A DNA stretch of 64,000 nucleotides from Planctomycetota bacterium (GCA_016795245.1 JAEUIA010000108.1:1-64000), one strand, 5' to 3'; counted from the stretch's first letter, positions 33,763 to 43,411 are shown. A program made the numbers and translations. Notes: a model not told the origin generated them from the letters alone.

Positions 33763-35118
33763 TCACGTCGCCGGAACTGTTCGTTCCCCCGTGGAAGTGA
33801 CCTGGACCGGCGCGGGTGCGCGCGCAGCGATCGCGAGCCCGGTGAGCGACCCGGCAGCGAGCATGAAGATCGGATTGACCATCATGTTGACCATCCCGTC
33901 CATCAGGTACATGCCGAGCACCAACGCCAAAGCGGCTGCCGGCGCGCGCTGTGGATGAGTCCAACCCTCGGGTTTCCACCGTCTGGTCAGCGCATAGATT
34001 GGAGCCAGGATGGTGAGGATGATGCTCGCCAGACCCATCAAGCCGTTCATGCCGTACACGACGATCCACAAGCTGTCGCTGACGGCAGGACGCAAGTCGG
34101 AGGCATTCGGCGGCGGGAACGCGCGGTTGAATCCGCCCCAACCGAGCAAAGGTCGTTGCCACGCACGCTCGGCCAGGAATTCTTCTTGGACGAGGCGGTA
34201 CTCCAGTGAAGACGCACGCTCCTCGCTGAACGTGCTCGTCAACTCGACCATGACCTGACCATCCCATTGCCCGGTCACGCGCAACCCGCAGTAGAGCACG
34301 GGCAAGAACATGAGCGCAGCGATGCCCACGCGACCGTAGCGCTTCAGCCCCGCATAGAGCGCCAATCCGGTGGCAAGCAGAACGATGGCTCCTACGGACT
34401 GGCACATGATCGTCGTCACGAGCAGCGCGATCGCCAGCCATTTGATCGGCCATCCGGCGACCCGCTTCAGCGCGCCGCTCTTCCACAGCACGATGCCGAT
34501 CAGCGACGCGCTCGCCATCCACAGTCCGACCATGAGTCCGTGGTGCATGAACACCATCGGGCGATAGCCGCCGATCGTGCGCATGGTCTGCAAGAACGAG
34601 TGCTGGTGATACCCGTACAGTTGCTGGTGCAACTGCGGACTCATGCGGATCTCCCACAGACAGAGCGGCACGTAGATCAGCCCGCCGCAGAAGATGCCGA
34701 TGGCGACGTCGCGCACTCCGGCGGCATCTGACAAGTACACGCGCGCGATGAGGTACGGGACGCCCCACATGAGCATGCGATGCGCAGCGGCTGAGAATCC
34801 GTCGTAGAAGCCCAGCTCGTTCTCGAACGAAGTAGCTATCGGACACAGGCTCCAGATGATGATCGGCAGATCCCAATACGAGAGCCGGCGTTTGATGACA
34901 TGGCGCTTCGCGAACGCGACTAGACCGATGATCACTCCAACCGATGTCGCTACGTACTTGTCGATGTCGACGAACGGCGTGTCGATCACGGCGATGGGCA
35001 GGAACAGCCAGGCGAGCACGTACCCGGCGATGATCGCGCGGCGAGCAGGAAGCCACGCGAACAGAAACGGCGCCAGTGCGAACCAGGCGTAGATGACCAG
35101 GGATGTGTTCGGAATCAT
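33763..35118 (-). CDS. O-antigen ligase/polymerase-like membrane protein (Wzy/WaaL)
   Basis: Polytopic membrane protein of 451 residues with about ten hydrophobic helices (from LVIYAWFALAPFLFAWLPA to ALALVLGMYLMDGMVNMM). A large hydrophilic loop near residues 305-375 (SSLEYRLVQEEFLAERAWQR, LLGWGGFNRAFP) carries the Arg and Gly pattern typical of Wzy_C/O-antigen ligase proteins. It is expected to polymerise repeat units or ligate the chain outside the inner membrane. Start ATG 35118 overlaps the upstream GT4 stop (ATGA). The open frame upstream lacks membrane character and lies inside that GT4 gene. Confidence 0.82.
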   Translation of the reverse strand: MIPNTSLVIYAWFALAPFLFAWLPARRAIIAGYVLAWLFLPIAVIDTPFVDIDKYVATSVGVIIGLVAFAKRHVIKRRLSYWDLPIIIWSLCPIATSFENELGFYDGFSAAAHRMLMWGVPYLIARVYLSDAAGVRDVAIGIFCGGLIYVPLCLWEIRMSPQLHQQLYGYHQHSFLQTMRTIGGYRPMVFMHHGLMVGLWMASASLIGIVLWKSGALKRVAGWPIKWLAIALLVTTIMCQSVGAIVLLATGLALYAGLKRYGRVGIAALMFLPVLYCGLRVTGQWDGQVMVELTSTFSEERASSLEYRLVQEEFLAERAWQRPLLGWGGFNRAFPPPNASDLRPAVSDSLWIVVYGMNGLMGLASIILTILAPIYALTRRWKPEGWTHPQRAPAAALALVLGMYLMDGMVNMMVNPIFMLAAGSLTGLAIAARAPAPVQVTSTGERTVPAT

Positions 35119-36515
35119 CGGAGTGGGGGCACGCGTTGGTGGGGTGTGACCGCGGGCGTGTGAGCCGCTGTGTGCAGATCGTCTCCGATGGGCATCGGAA
35201 AGACGGGTCGCCGGCCGGAAGGAGCGAGGATCCAGTCGTAGAGTTCCGCGAGACGCGCAGCCTTCGCGTCCCAGGTGAAGTGCGTGCGTGCGCGTTCGAG
35301 GCAACGCGCGGACAACTCCGCGAGTCGTTCGCGGTCTTCGTACAGCGACAGAAGCGCCGACCTCAAGCCGGCGATGATTTCGTCGCGCGTTCCGAGTCGC
35401 ACGACGATGCCCGTCGCAGGCGACACGAGTTCTGGAGGCCCGCCGTGGTCGAGCACGATCGGGACTGTGCCTTGAGCCATGCTCTCGACGACGACCCCGC
35501 CGCCGAATTCGCGCACGCTTGGAAGGACCAGCGCGTGCGCGCGCGAGAGATGTTCAGCGACATGTGCGTGATCGACCCAGCCGGCGAACTTGATCTGTGC
35601 TTCGACCTTCTCGCGGCGGACGAGTTCTTCCAGCACCTGGCGCTGGCGTCCCTCTCCCACGATCTCGACTTCGATGCGCCCTTCGCGCGCGAGTGGCGCA
35701 GCGGCCTCGATCAGAAGGTCGACGCCCTTGAGCGGCACGAGACGGCCGAGGAAGATCGCGCGCAAGGGCCGCGCGGGTCCCTTGTTCACCTTGGTTGCGA
35801 CTGCCTCCGCTTCGACGCCGTTCTCGGGCATGTAGAAGCACTTCGAACGCCAGCGACCGGAGATCTCGGAGTGCGCTGTGCGGGACCCGACGAGGATCGC
35901 TGCCGCTCTAGCTCGCGTCGAGCGATGCCCAGGCAAGTACTTGTGAACGGAACGCACGCGCGTCAACCACTCACGATCCTCGCGCGCCAGTGCCTCGAAT
36001 CCTTTGGGCCACGGTACACCGCCGTTGAGCGGCCCAATGACGAATGGAACTCCGACGCGCGCACAACGCGCGGCCATGGGACTCGCCATCACCGGGGACA
36101 GCGGCGTCACGCGGTGCACGACGTCCCACTCACCGCGCTTGATTTCCGATCCGAAGCGCTTCCATGCGCGGCGTTCGAATTCGTAGTAGGCCAGCGTTTC
36201 GAGCGCAGTGATCGTGCTGAAGCTGCGACCTTTCAAGCCGGCGATCCAGGCGCCGATGCGGTTGAGCGGACGCGCCACGACTTCGCTGTCGATGCACGTG
36301 AAATCGACGCCTTCCACGAGCCCGGCTCGCAGGATCGCGTCGCGGTTGCGAACCTGCGTGACCAGATGCGCGTTCACGCGCCGCGCCAGTGCGCGCGCGA
36401 GCGACCAGCCGACGAGCGGCACGGACACCCACTCGGGATTGGCGGCTTCAGCCAGCACCAATACACGGGGGCGATCTGGTCCGCGCGGGACGGCGGATTG
36501 AGATTGGGACACCAT
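35115..36515 (-). CDS. Glycosyltransferase family 4
   Basis: GT-B enzyme of 466 residues. It has an N-terminal Rossmann start (RVLVLAEAANPEWVSVPLVG), a central VVHRVTPLSPVMASPMA and FVIGPLNGGVPWPKGF, and a donor-binding half with AIFLGRLVPLKGVDLLIEAA and SVREFGGGVVVESMAQGTVP. The FVIGPLNGGVP segment resembles the group of GT4 enzymes acting in capsule and exopolysaccharide synthesis. Start is ATG 36515, 128 bases downstream of the neighbouring GT4 gene, so an internal promoter is possible. The stop overlaps the ligase start. Confidence 0.88.
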   Translation of the reverse strand: MVSQSQSAVPRGPDRPRVLVLAEAANPEWVSVPLVGWSLARALARRVNAHLVTQVRNRDAILRAGLVEGVDFTCIDSEVVARPLNRIGAWIAGLKGRSFSTITALETLAYYEFERRAWKRFGSEIKRGEWDVVHRVTPLSPVMASPMAARCARVGVPFVIGPLNGGVPWPKGFEALAREDREWLTRVRSVHKYLPGHRSTRARAAAILVGSRTAHSEISGRWRSKCFYMPENGVEAEAVATKVNKGPARPLRAIFLGRLVPLKGVDLLIEAAAPLAREGRIEVEIVGEGRQRQVLEELVRREKVEAQIKFAGWVDHAHVAEHLSRAHALVLPSVREFGGGVVVESMAQGTVPIVLDHGGPPELVSPATGIVVRLGTRDEIIAGLRSALLSLYEDRERLAELSARCLERARTHFTWDAKAARLAELYDWILAPSGRRPVFPMPIGDDLHTAAHTPAVTPHQRVPPLR

Positions 36516-36643
36516 CGGGGAGAATCAGGCTTCCGTCGTCCTATCGGGCGTCGAGAGCCTTCGGCTGTCGCACCGATTTCCGTCTCCCCCCGTTCGACCG
36601 GCGCGAAGGCGGTGCCGGCGGAAAATTCTTCCGGATCTGTGCC

Positions 36644-37861
36644 TTACGCGACGCGTCTCCGGCTGATTGCGCGCAACTCCTGATTGAGCTTGCCGACTTC
36701 CGCTTGCGGGCCGTGGAGTTCGCCCAATCGCTGCCGACCGTTGCGCCCCATGCGCGCCAGATCGTGCGGACTCGCCGTGAGCGCCGCACGCAGCGCGTCG
36801 GCGAGATCGCTCACGCAGCCAGCCGGCACGATCCACCCTTCGACGCCGGGCCGCACCAGTTCAGGTACGCCGCCTACGTATGTGGCGACGACCGGACGGC
36901 CGAGCGCCAATGCTTCCATCAGCGCCACCGGCAAGCCTTCGGCGTAGCTCGGGTGCACGAGTGCGCGCGAGTCGAGGATCGCGTTCTTGACGTCCTGGTT
37001 GGATCCCCACCCGAAGAGCTTCACGTGTTGCGTGAGCCCGAGTTCTCGGATGCGCGCGACGGCCGGCTCCCGCATGGGGCCGTCGCCGATCAGCGTGATC
37101 TCGAACTCCATCCCCTCGCGCGCCAACACGGCCGCAGCGTCGAGCAGCGTGAAGAGTCCCTTCTCCGCGGAGAGTCGCCCGATGCACGCGAGGCGTGGTG
37201 CCACAGGCGGCAAGGAAGGCACGCCGTTGAACATCAGTGGATCCGGGAAACAGCGCACGAGCCTGATGCGCGGCCACAGCGCCACCGGAATCCAACGCAT
37301 CAACTGCGAGCGTCCGTGCCAGCTCACCGCTGCGACGAATTCGGCATTCGCAACCTTCTCGTCGAGCGCCAGGAATGCAGGCGTGTCAAAGGTCTCCGTG
37401 CCGTGCACGGTGAAGCTGTAAGACGGTCCACCCAGGAGGCGGCAGAGCATGGCGATCGCAGTCGAGTTCGTGCCGAAATGCGCGTGTACGTGTTGGACTG
37501 TGTTGCGTTGCGTCCACGCCAGCAGAACGCAGGCTTCCGCCAGGTATCCCAGGTTGTTGAATCTCCCCGAGGGCGAACGACGCCCCATGCGCCAGGCGGC
37601 GGCGAGCCCGCGCATGAAGCGCAACGGACGGGTGAGCAGGGCGCGAATCACGTACGTGAGCAGCACCGGATAGCTGCGCTTCAGCGCCAAGCGCAACAAG
37701 CCGCGTTCACGCTGGTCGCGATCGTCTACGAGTTGCATGCGGCTCTCGACGACGGTGATGCGCTCGACCTGGACCTCCAAGGACTCCAGGCCTTCGATCT
37801 CGGAACGGATGAACGTGTGGCTCGTGAGCGGATACTGATTGACGAGGTAGGCGATCTTCAT
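36644..37861 (-). CDS. Glycosyltransferase family 4
   Basis: GT-B enzyme of 405 residues, paralogous to the product of 25204-26493. Both start M(K/R)IAYLVNQYP-TSH-FIR-EIE and share LGYLAEACVL/YLAEACVLRR, HVHAHF-TN, GGPSYSFTVHG and EGLPVALMEALALGRPVVAT. The donor-binding segment is ACIGRLSAEKGLFTLLDAAA. The ATG overlaps the stop of the polysaccharide deacetylase gene (ATGA). It probably adds one residue to the exopolysaccharide repeat; the sugar is not predictable. Confidence 0.9.
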   Translation of the reverse strand: MKIAYLVNQYPLTSHTFIRSEIEGLESLEVQVERITVVESRMQLVDDRDQRERGLLRLALKRSYPVLLTYVIRALLTRPLRFMRGLAAAWRMGRRSPSGRFNNLGYLAEACVLLAWTQRNTVQHVHAHFGTNSTAIAMLCRLLGGPSYSFTVHGTETFDTPAFLALDEKVANAEFVAAVSWHGRSQLMRWIPVALWPRIRLVRCFPDPLMFNGVPSLPPVAPRLACIGRLSAEKGLFTLLDAAAVLAREGMEFEITLIGDGPMREPAVARIRELGLTQHVKLFGWGSNQDVKNAILDSRALVHPSYAEGLPVALMEALALGRPVVATYVGGVPELVRPGVEGWIVPAGCVSDLADALRAALTASPHDLARMGRNGRQRLGELHGPQAEVGKLNQELRAISRRRVA

Positions 37862-38820
37862 CGCGCTTCACCACCCCTCAGTGCGCTGCGCAACAGACTG
37901 ATCTCGCTGCGGAAGGCCAGTTCGGAGTACGCGCCATTGTGATCGGTGACCCGTGACGGCGTGACGTCGATGCGCTGCAGCTCGAAGCGCGCCAGCGGCG
38001 CGTGATTGCGACCCGCATCCGTCGAACACGCCCAGCGATAGCCGGCGTCGCGCACGACAGCCTGAACGCGCTCGTCGTTGTCCCCGTTCGGGTAGCAGAA
38101 GCCCGGCACTTCCGCTCCCAACCAGCCTTCCAGCCCGAGCTTCGATTCCCTGACTTCGCGTCCGAGACTGGCGGTGTCCGAGCGCGTCAGGATCGGGTGC
38201 GTCAGCGTGTGCGAGCCGATCTCGTGGCCGGCGTCGATCAGAGCCAATACCTGTGCGCGCGACATCGGGCCGTCGCGCTCTTCCGCAGGCTCCGCTGACG
38301 CAGCGCTGCACAGCTCGTCGACGGTACGCTCGCGCTCGGCCGTGTCCAGGCCTTTGAGGCGCTCCACCAGTGCGGGCGTCGCAGCTTCGAGCCGCGCCAC
38401 GCGCTCGAACCACAACTCGCGGCCGTGCACCACGAAGTCGTGAACGAGGAAGAACGTGCCGCGCAATCCAAACTCGTTCAAGATCGGCGCTGCGTGCGTC
38501 GCATTGTCCACGTAGCCGTCGTCGAAGGTCACGGCCACGAGCGGGCGTTCTGGAAGTTCGCCGCTCGTGATCCGCGCCAATCCCGCACTGATCGTCGTGA
38601 CCTCGAACTGACTCGCCAACCGGCGCATCTGTTCGCGAAACGCGACATCGGGCATCACCAGCGACGGAAACGGCGCGTGCGCGCAACGTTCGGCGGGCAA
38701 GACGCGGTGATAGGTCAGGATCGTGAAACCATGGCGCGCGCCGCGCTCGAACCGGTTCAACACGCCGGTGCGCGCCGCCGCCGATTCGATGGCCGATCGC
38801 AGCCGTCGTTTGATCTTCAC
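37858..38820 (-). CDS. Polysaccharide deacetylase (NodB homology, CE4)
   Basis: Metal-dependent deacetylase of 320 residues that removes N- or O-acetyl groups from glycans. Motif 1 is VAVTFDDGYVDNATH (catalytic and metal-binding Asp pair). Motif 2 is GHEIGSHTLTHPILTR (metal-binding His pair). FCYPNGDNDERV corresponds to motif 3. No clear signal peptide is seen; the N-terminus is basic (KIKRRLRSAIESAAARTG). I chose GTG 38820, which overlaps the stop of the upstream GT2 (GTGA); the longer frame upstream is out of phase with that gene. Confidence 0.9.
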   Translation of the reverse strand: MKIKRRLRSAIESAAARTGVLNRFERGARHGFTILTYHRVLPAERCAHAPFPSLVMPDVAFREQMRRLASQFEVTTISAGLARITSGELPERPLVAVTFDDGYVDNATHAAPILNEFGLRGTFFLVHDFVVHGRELWFERVARLEAATPALVERLKGLDTAERERTVDELCSAASAEPAEERDGPMSRAQVLALIDAGHEIGSHTLTHPILTRSDTASLGREVRESKLGLEGWLGAEVPGFCYPNGDNDERVQAVVRDAGYRWACSTDAGRNHAPLARFELQRIDVTPSRVTDHNGAYSELAFRSEISLLRSALRGGEAR

Positions 38821-39869
38821 GAACGCTCCCCCGCCGAGCGCGCCGGCACGGGCTTGTATTCGATCCAATGCGTGCTGCGTCCGCGCACGTGATCGCGCCA
38901 GCAGGACCATGCGCCCAGGCATTCGGGGATCTTGCCCAGCACGACGAATGTGGCGTAGATCGCGCAATCGCCGACCTGGTCGCCGCGCTTGCGTCGGCTC
39001 CGATAGGTGCGGGACCAGACCAGCACGAAGAGCGCCAACGGCAGTGCGCTCGCCGTCCATTTCCACGCAGGCGACACGTCGCTGAAGGCCAACACGAGCG
39101 CCGCGAGAGCCGTCCACAAAATCGCGCCCACCCAGAAGGCGGAGCGGAAGAGCTGGCGGCCCCAATCGTGATCGCTGCCCGCGCCGTGGATCATCAGCGA
39201 CCCGACGATCGCGTGTCCGTTGCGCGACGCGCGGCGCCACCACTGCGAGAAGCGCGTCATCGCCACATCGTGAATCGTCATCGGCGCGTCGAGGCGCTCG
39301 ATGGAAAAACCTCGGCCGCGAACGCGCACGCACAGCTCCGGCTCCTCGCCCGCCACGAGCCTGGGGTCGAAACCACCGGCGGCGCGCAGCGCACTGACAC
39401 GGTACAGCGCATCACCGCCGCACGCGCCCGCACGGCCGATGGGTGTGTTCCACTCCATGTCGCACAAGCGGTTCCACACGGTGGCATCACGGAAGCGCTC
39501 GCGCCGACGTCCGCACACGACGCCCAACTGCGGATTGCGCTCCATTTCGGCCACGGCGCGTTCGATCCACCCGGCCTCGACTTCGCAATCTCCGTCGACG
39601 AACTGCACGTACTCGACGTCGGGCAGGCGCTCGAGCAGATTTTCGTAGCCGGCATTCCGCGCGCGGCCCGCTGTGAACGGAATCGTGGTGTCGAGTTGCA
39701 CGACGCTGACGCCGAAATCGCGTGCGAATGCGACGCTGCCGTCCGTCGAGGCTGAATCGACGTAGACGGTGCTCGCACGCCAGTCAGCGAGCGAACGCAA
39801 CGAGCGCACGAGGCGTTCGCCCTCGTTGCGCCCGATCGCGACGATCCCGAGTTTGGGGGTGGCCGGCAT
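38817..39869 (-). CDS. Glycosyltransferase family 2 with C-terminal membrane helices
   Basis: GT-A enzyme of 350 residues. Motifs: VAIGRNEGERLVRSLRSL, VYVDSASTDGSVAFARD, DxD-type VQFVDGDCEVEAGWIERA and VAGEEPELCVRVRGRG. Two hydrophobic segments follow at about 240-265 (FWVGAILWTALAALVLAF) and 268-288 (ALPLALFVLVWS), so it is probably anchored in the inner membrane. Start ATG 39869 is 21 bases from the stop of the beta-helix lipoprotein gene. Its stop overlaps the deacetylase start. Confidence 0.9.
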   Translation of the reverse strand: MPATPKLGIVAIGRNEGERLVRSLRSLADWRASTVYVDSASTDGSVAFARDFGVSVVQLDTTIPFTAGRARNAGYENLLERLPDVEYVQFVDGDCEVEAGWIERAVAEMERNPQLGVVCGRRRERFRDATVWNRLCDMEWNTPIGRAGACGGDALYRVSALRAAGGFDPRLVAGEEPELCVRVRGRGFSIERLDAPMTIHDVAMTRFSQWWRRASRNGHAIVGSLMIHGAGSDHDWGRQLFRSAFWVGAILWTALAALVLAFSDVSPAWKWTASALPLALFVLVWSRTYRSRRKRGDQVGDCAIYATFVVLGKIPECLGAWSCWRDHVRGRSTHWIEYKPVPARSAGERS

Positions 39870-39890
39870 GGGAAACGCTCCCCGCGTGCC

Positions 39891-41999
39891 TCAATCAGCC
39901 CAGCGGAATCCTGCGCGGATCCAGTCGTTGGTGACGGGTGCCGTGTACTGCGGCTGCCAGTTCGTTCGCGACTGACGACGTGCGACGGCCATGAACGATG
40001 CCAGCGTGCCGGGACCGCCCAGGCGCTTGTCGTATTCCTGAACCGTCCGAGTGGAATCGAAGTACGGCGGCAGTTCGGCTTGCGTGCTCGAATCCGCCAT
40101 CGCCGACTTCCACTGGTCGAGCGAGACATTGCCGCGCCCGAGTCTGCACCAGCCGTTCGCCGGCGCGTTTTGACTCCACAGCAGATTGTCCGCGCACTCG
40201 GCGATCGATCCGTTCGGGATGCCGGTGTTCTCGACCAGCGGATTGTCGGTGCGCGTCTCGCTGATGAGGTTTTGACGGAACGCGAAGCCGGTCAAGCGCG
40301 GAGCCTGTCCTTGGATGAGCACGCCGCCGCCCCAGTTGTGGACGATGTTGCCCTCGACGATGACGTCGTGGAGTCCAGACGCGGTCGTGCCGTCGTACAG
40401 GCTCATGGCGACCGGGAATCCGGCGTTGCCCTGGTTGACGATCAGGTTGCGTGCGATCAGACCCGAAGCTGCGGTCGGCACGTCGATGCCGAATCCGCGC
40501 AGATTCGCGGGGTCGAGGTCGCGCCCTCCGGTGATCACGTTGCGACGCGCGATGAACCTTATTGGTTCTTTGGTCTTCCAGTCGCTGCCGAGGAGGAGCG
40601 CGATCGCGTTGTTGACGAACAGGTTGTCCTCGACGAGACCGCCCTCACGCGCTTGCAGTCCGTGCGAGGCACCGCTGGCGAAGATGTTCCCGATCGCGCG
40701 CACCGTCGTCACATCCGTTTGCAAGTACACGTTGTGCCTGAAGATCGTCGGCACGGCGCCTGCGATGTCCTCGCGCCAACCGTTGTGGTCGAAAACGTTT
40801 TCTTCGAGCAGCACGCCTTCGGTGTTGGCCACGTACAGGCCCTGACTGTGCGAGTTCTGCGTCGTGAAGGCGTCGGCCACGATGCTACGACGCAGGCGGA
40901 AATCACGCCCGTGCTCGCCCAACGGCTCGATCACGATGTTCGTGTGGAAATACTGGAAGGCGCAGTCCTCGATGAGCAGATCTTCGAATGGAACGTGCCA
41001 GTTGATTCCGCGCGGCGTGCCTTCACTGCCGGTGTGACCTTCGCAGCTGAAGCGAATGCCCACGATGCGGATGTGGCGCAGCACATCCGGACTCACGTTG
41101 TTTTGGATCGTGAACAGACCGTCGCCTGTTCCGGTCGAGAGCTTCGGACGCAGAGTGTCCGTGCCGTAGCTCGTCAGCACGGCCGGTTCGTTCGCGGAAC
41201 GCCCTGAAACGAGCCACTGGCCGAACGACCCGATCCAGGTATCCCCGCGCTTGAGCAGCAACCAGTCGGGAAAGCCGTCGCGCATCAGCGCCTTGCCGGC
41301 CGCAATCGTGGCCTTCGGCAGATCAGGACTCAGTCCGCTGAACGTGTCGCTTCCGACCGAACTCGAAACGTAGATCCGGCGCGAATCCGCGGACGGCTGC
41401 AGATCCGTCCAATAGCCCGTATCCGGCGCATCGACGGCGATCAATGCGCTCGCACCGCCGCCGGCCGGAGCAGGAGATTCCGTGTCCAGCCCTTGGCCGT
41501 CGCCTAGCGGCAACGCGACGGGCTTTCCCGAGGCCTTGACGCGCAGGACGACCTCGATGGTGTCGCCCGGGTTGCTCTCGCTCTTCGCGGAATGCAGCGA
41601 GATCTGTGCGCGGTGCTCGCCCACACCCAGCGTGCGGGCGGCGTCCGGATCGATGCAGGCGATGATCGCGCTCTCGGCTCGCGGCGCAGTCGAACCGAGC
41701 GCGATCGGGATGGTGAGCCACGCTTGATCACTGACGATGCGCCAGGCCGCCCCCACCCCGGAGTGATTCACGACGCGCAGGCGCCACTGGCTGGGAGTGA
41801 CGACGCCACCGAGGTAGCCGGTCGATTCGCACGCGCTGTTCGATTCGAGCGTCAGCGTCGACCGTGCTTCGGACTCCGGTCCCTCGACGGAATTGTGACG
41901 TGTCGAACTACAGGCCGAGAGCCCCCCCGCGACGAGGAGGAACAAACCGATGATCGGGCGGAGGATCGAAGTGCGGTGCTTGTGATGGGACTGATTCAT
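39891..41999 (-). CDS. Lipoprotein with right-handed parallel beta-helix
   Basis: Secreted lipoprotein of 702 residues. A signal peptide (IIGLFLLVAGGLSAC) ends in a lipobox. A BACON/Ig-like segment (LRVVNHSGVGAAWRIVSD to EVVLRVKASG, about 50-165) comes first. From about 220 onward there are repeated short beta-strand rungs (IRIVGIRFSCEGHTG, LLIEDCAFQYFHTNIVI, LLEENVFDHNGW, LVEDNLFVNNAIALLLG, VIVEGNIVHNWGGGVLI) typical of pectate-lyase/NosD-type helices. Such proteins in exopolysaccharide loci can be lyases or epimerases acting on the glycan. No catalytic residues can be named. ATG 41999 is chosen for the signal peptide. Confidence 0.85.
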   Translation of the reverse strand: MNQSHHKHRTSILRPIIGLFLLVAGGLSACSSTRHNSVEGPESEARSTLTLESNSACESTGYLGGVVTPSQWRLRVVNHSGVGAAWRIVSDQAWLTIPIALGSTAPRAESAIIACIDPDAARTLGVGEHRAQISLHSAKSESNPGDTIEVVLRVKASGKPVALPLGDGQGLDTESPAPAGGGASALIAVDAPDTGYWTDLQPSADSRRIYVSSSVGSDTFSGLSPDLPKATIAAGKALMRDGFPDWLLLKRGDTWIGSFGQWLVSGRSANEPAVLTSYGTDTLRPKLSTGTGDGLFTIQNNVSPDVLRHIRIVGIRFSCEGHTGSEGTPRGINWHVPFEDLLIEDCAFQYFHTNIVIEPLGEHGRDFRLRRSIVADAFTTQNSHSQGLYVANTEGVLLEENVFDHNGWREDIAGAVPTIFRHNVYLQTDVTTVRAIGNIFASGASHGLQAREGGLVEDNLFVNNAIALLLGSDWKTKEPIRFIARRNVITGGRDLDPANLRGFGIDVPTAASGLIARNLIVNQGNAGFPVAMSLYDGTTASGLHDVIVEGNIVHNWGGGVLIQGQAPRLTGFAFRQNLISETRTDNPLVENTGIPNGSIAECADNLLWSQNAPANGWCRLGRGNVSLDQWKSAMADSSTQAELPPYFDSTRTVQEYDKRLGGPGTLASFMAVARRQSRTNWQPQYTAPVTNDWIRAGFRWAD

Positions 42000-42232
42000 G
42001 GTGCCTCGCGCTCGTGTGGGCAGAAAGTTCGTGCGGTGGGAGTTCCCGCCGGACATCCACGTGCATCCGCAACGCGCCGACGCGGGTGCCGTGGCTTGCC
42101 GTGGGTGCACAAGATCCGTGGGTTATCGAGCGCGAACGCGCGCGAGATGGAGGGCGGAACGGGTTTCTGCCGTCCCCCACCGCTGCTTCAAAATCTCCGG
42201 TGTGAAGAAATTTCGCTCGGGGTGCGCTCGCG

Positions 42233-43411
42233 TCAGCTGGCGCCCTTGCCCGTCGTGACCGTCCACACGGTCTTCGCGAGCAGCGACAGGTCGGTCATCA
42301 TCGACTCGCGACGCAGGTAGCGGCGGTCCATGCGCATCCACTCCTGGAACGTGACCTGGTTGCGTCCGCTCGTCTGCCAGATGCACGTGAGTCCGCCGCG
42401 GCGCGTGAGGCGGCGCAGGTGCCACTGCTCGTAGCCGGGCAGCTCGGAGATCATCGGCGGCCGCGGACCCACGAGGCTCATGTCGCCGCGCAGCACGTTA
42501 TAGAACTGCGGCAGTTCGTCGATGCTCAGCCGGCGCAGCCACCTGCCGATCGGCGTGATGCGCGGATCGTTCTTGATCTTGAACACCGGCCCGTCCATCT
42601 CGTTCAAGTGCATGAGGTCGCGCTTGCGTGCCTCGGCATCGATGAACATGGAGCGGAACTTGATCAGCTTGAACGGTTGCCCGAATTGGCCGGCCCGTTC
42701 CTGGCGAAAGAACACGGGCCCGGGTGAGGACAATTTGACGGCGACGGATGTCGCGACGAGCAGCGGCGAGAGCACGACCAGCGCGATCCCTGAACCGACG
42801 ATGTCGACGATGCGTTTGCCGACCGAGGGCCGGCGATCGAATTCGCGCCAGATGCTGACTACGGCGCGCGCATCCGCTTCGTCCGCGGCGGGACTTGGGG
42901 TCTCGTCGGCGATTTCCTCGGGCACGGCCGGCTCGATCGTGCGCTTGGTACGCGGAGCGAGCGGCGCTCGCGCGGCGCGCTTGCGGCGCGGAGCCGGAGT
43001 CGGCTGACCGTTCGGACCGACTTCGTTCGACGATACCGTGGCGATGATGCGCCCTACGTCGCGGCCGACATCACGCAGCACGGCATTGGCGAAAGACCAG
43101 GCGCCGCTGGTCGACGTGTACGGAAGCAGAACGCCAACGCGCAGGGCTTCGAGTTGACCGATCGTGTCGTACTGGCGCTTGCGCGCGTCGACGGACGAGA
43201 GCAGCGAGTCGAGTTGCTTGCGCGCGTCCGAACCGGGCTCGGCCACGAAGACGACCAGGGACAGCGGGTGCCCGCTGCGCTCGGATCGTGTCGCCTCCAG
43301 CTCGAATGCAGCTTCGAAGGCGGCAGGTGTCAGACAGGGCAGGCGGGGAGCGCCTCGCAGGCGCTGAAGCCAACCTAGCCGACGGGGCTCGGTGGAATGG
43401 GTCATGTGCAT
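42233..43411 (-). CDS. Priming sugar phosphotransferase (polyprenyl-phosphate, WbaP/WcaJ-type)
   Basis: Starts glycan synthesis by moving a sugar-1-phosphate to undecaprenyl phosphate. The C-terminal half of the 392-residue protein is a complete bacterial sugar transferase domain: membrane re-entrant helix (IVGSGIALVVLSPLLVATSV), FKLIKFRSM, IDELPQFYNVLRGDMSLVG and GLTCIWQTSGRNQVTF. The N-terminal 130 residues lack the usual four membrane helices. Instead they resemble a degenerate GGDEF-like fold (HPLSLVVFVAEP, YDTIGQLEALRVGVLLPYTS). A Lys/Arg/Pro/Ala linker follows. ATG 43411 or 43405 could be the start. It lies at the edge of the exopolysaccharide locus. Confidence 0.92.
   Translation of the reverse strand: MHMTHSTEPRRLGWLQRLRGAPRLPCLTPAAFEAAFELEATRSERSGHPLSLVVFVAEPGSDARKQLDSLLSSVDARKRQYDTIGQLEALRVGVLLPYTSTSGAWSFANAVLRDVGRDVGRIIATVSSNEVGPNGQPTPAPRRKRAARAPLAPRTKRTIEPAVPEEIADETPSPAADEADARAVVSIWREFDRRPSVGKRIVDIVGSGIALVVLSPLLVATSVAVKLSSPGPVFFRQERAGQFGQPFKLIKFRSMFIDAEARKRDLMHLNEMDGPVFKIKNDPRITPIGRWLRRLSIDELPQFYNVLRGDMSLVGPRPPMISELPGYEQWHLRRLTRRGGLTCIWQTSGRNQVTFQEWMRMDRRYLRRESMMTDLSLLAKTVWTVTTGKGAS

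Noticed and set aside
33728..35056. A 442-residue frame in a different phase of the same strand as the ligase gene
   Set aside because: It overlaps the polytopic ligase gene almost fully and encodes Arg/His-rich sequence without membrane helices.
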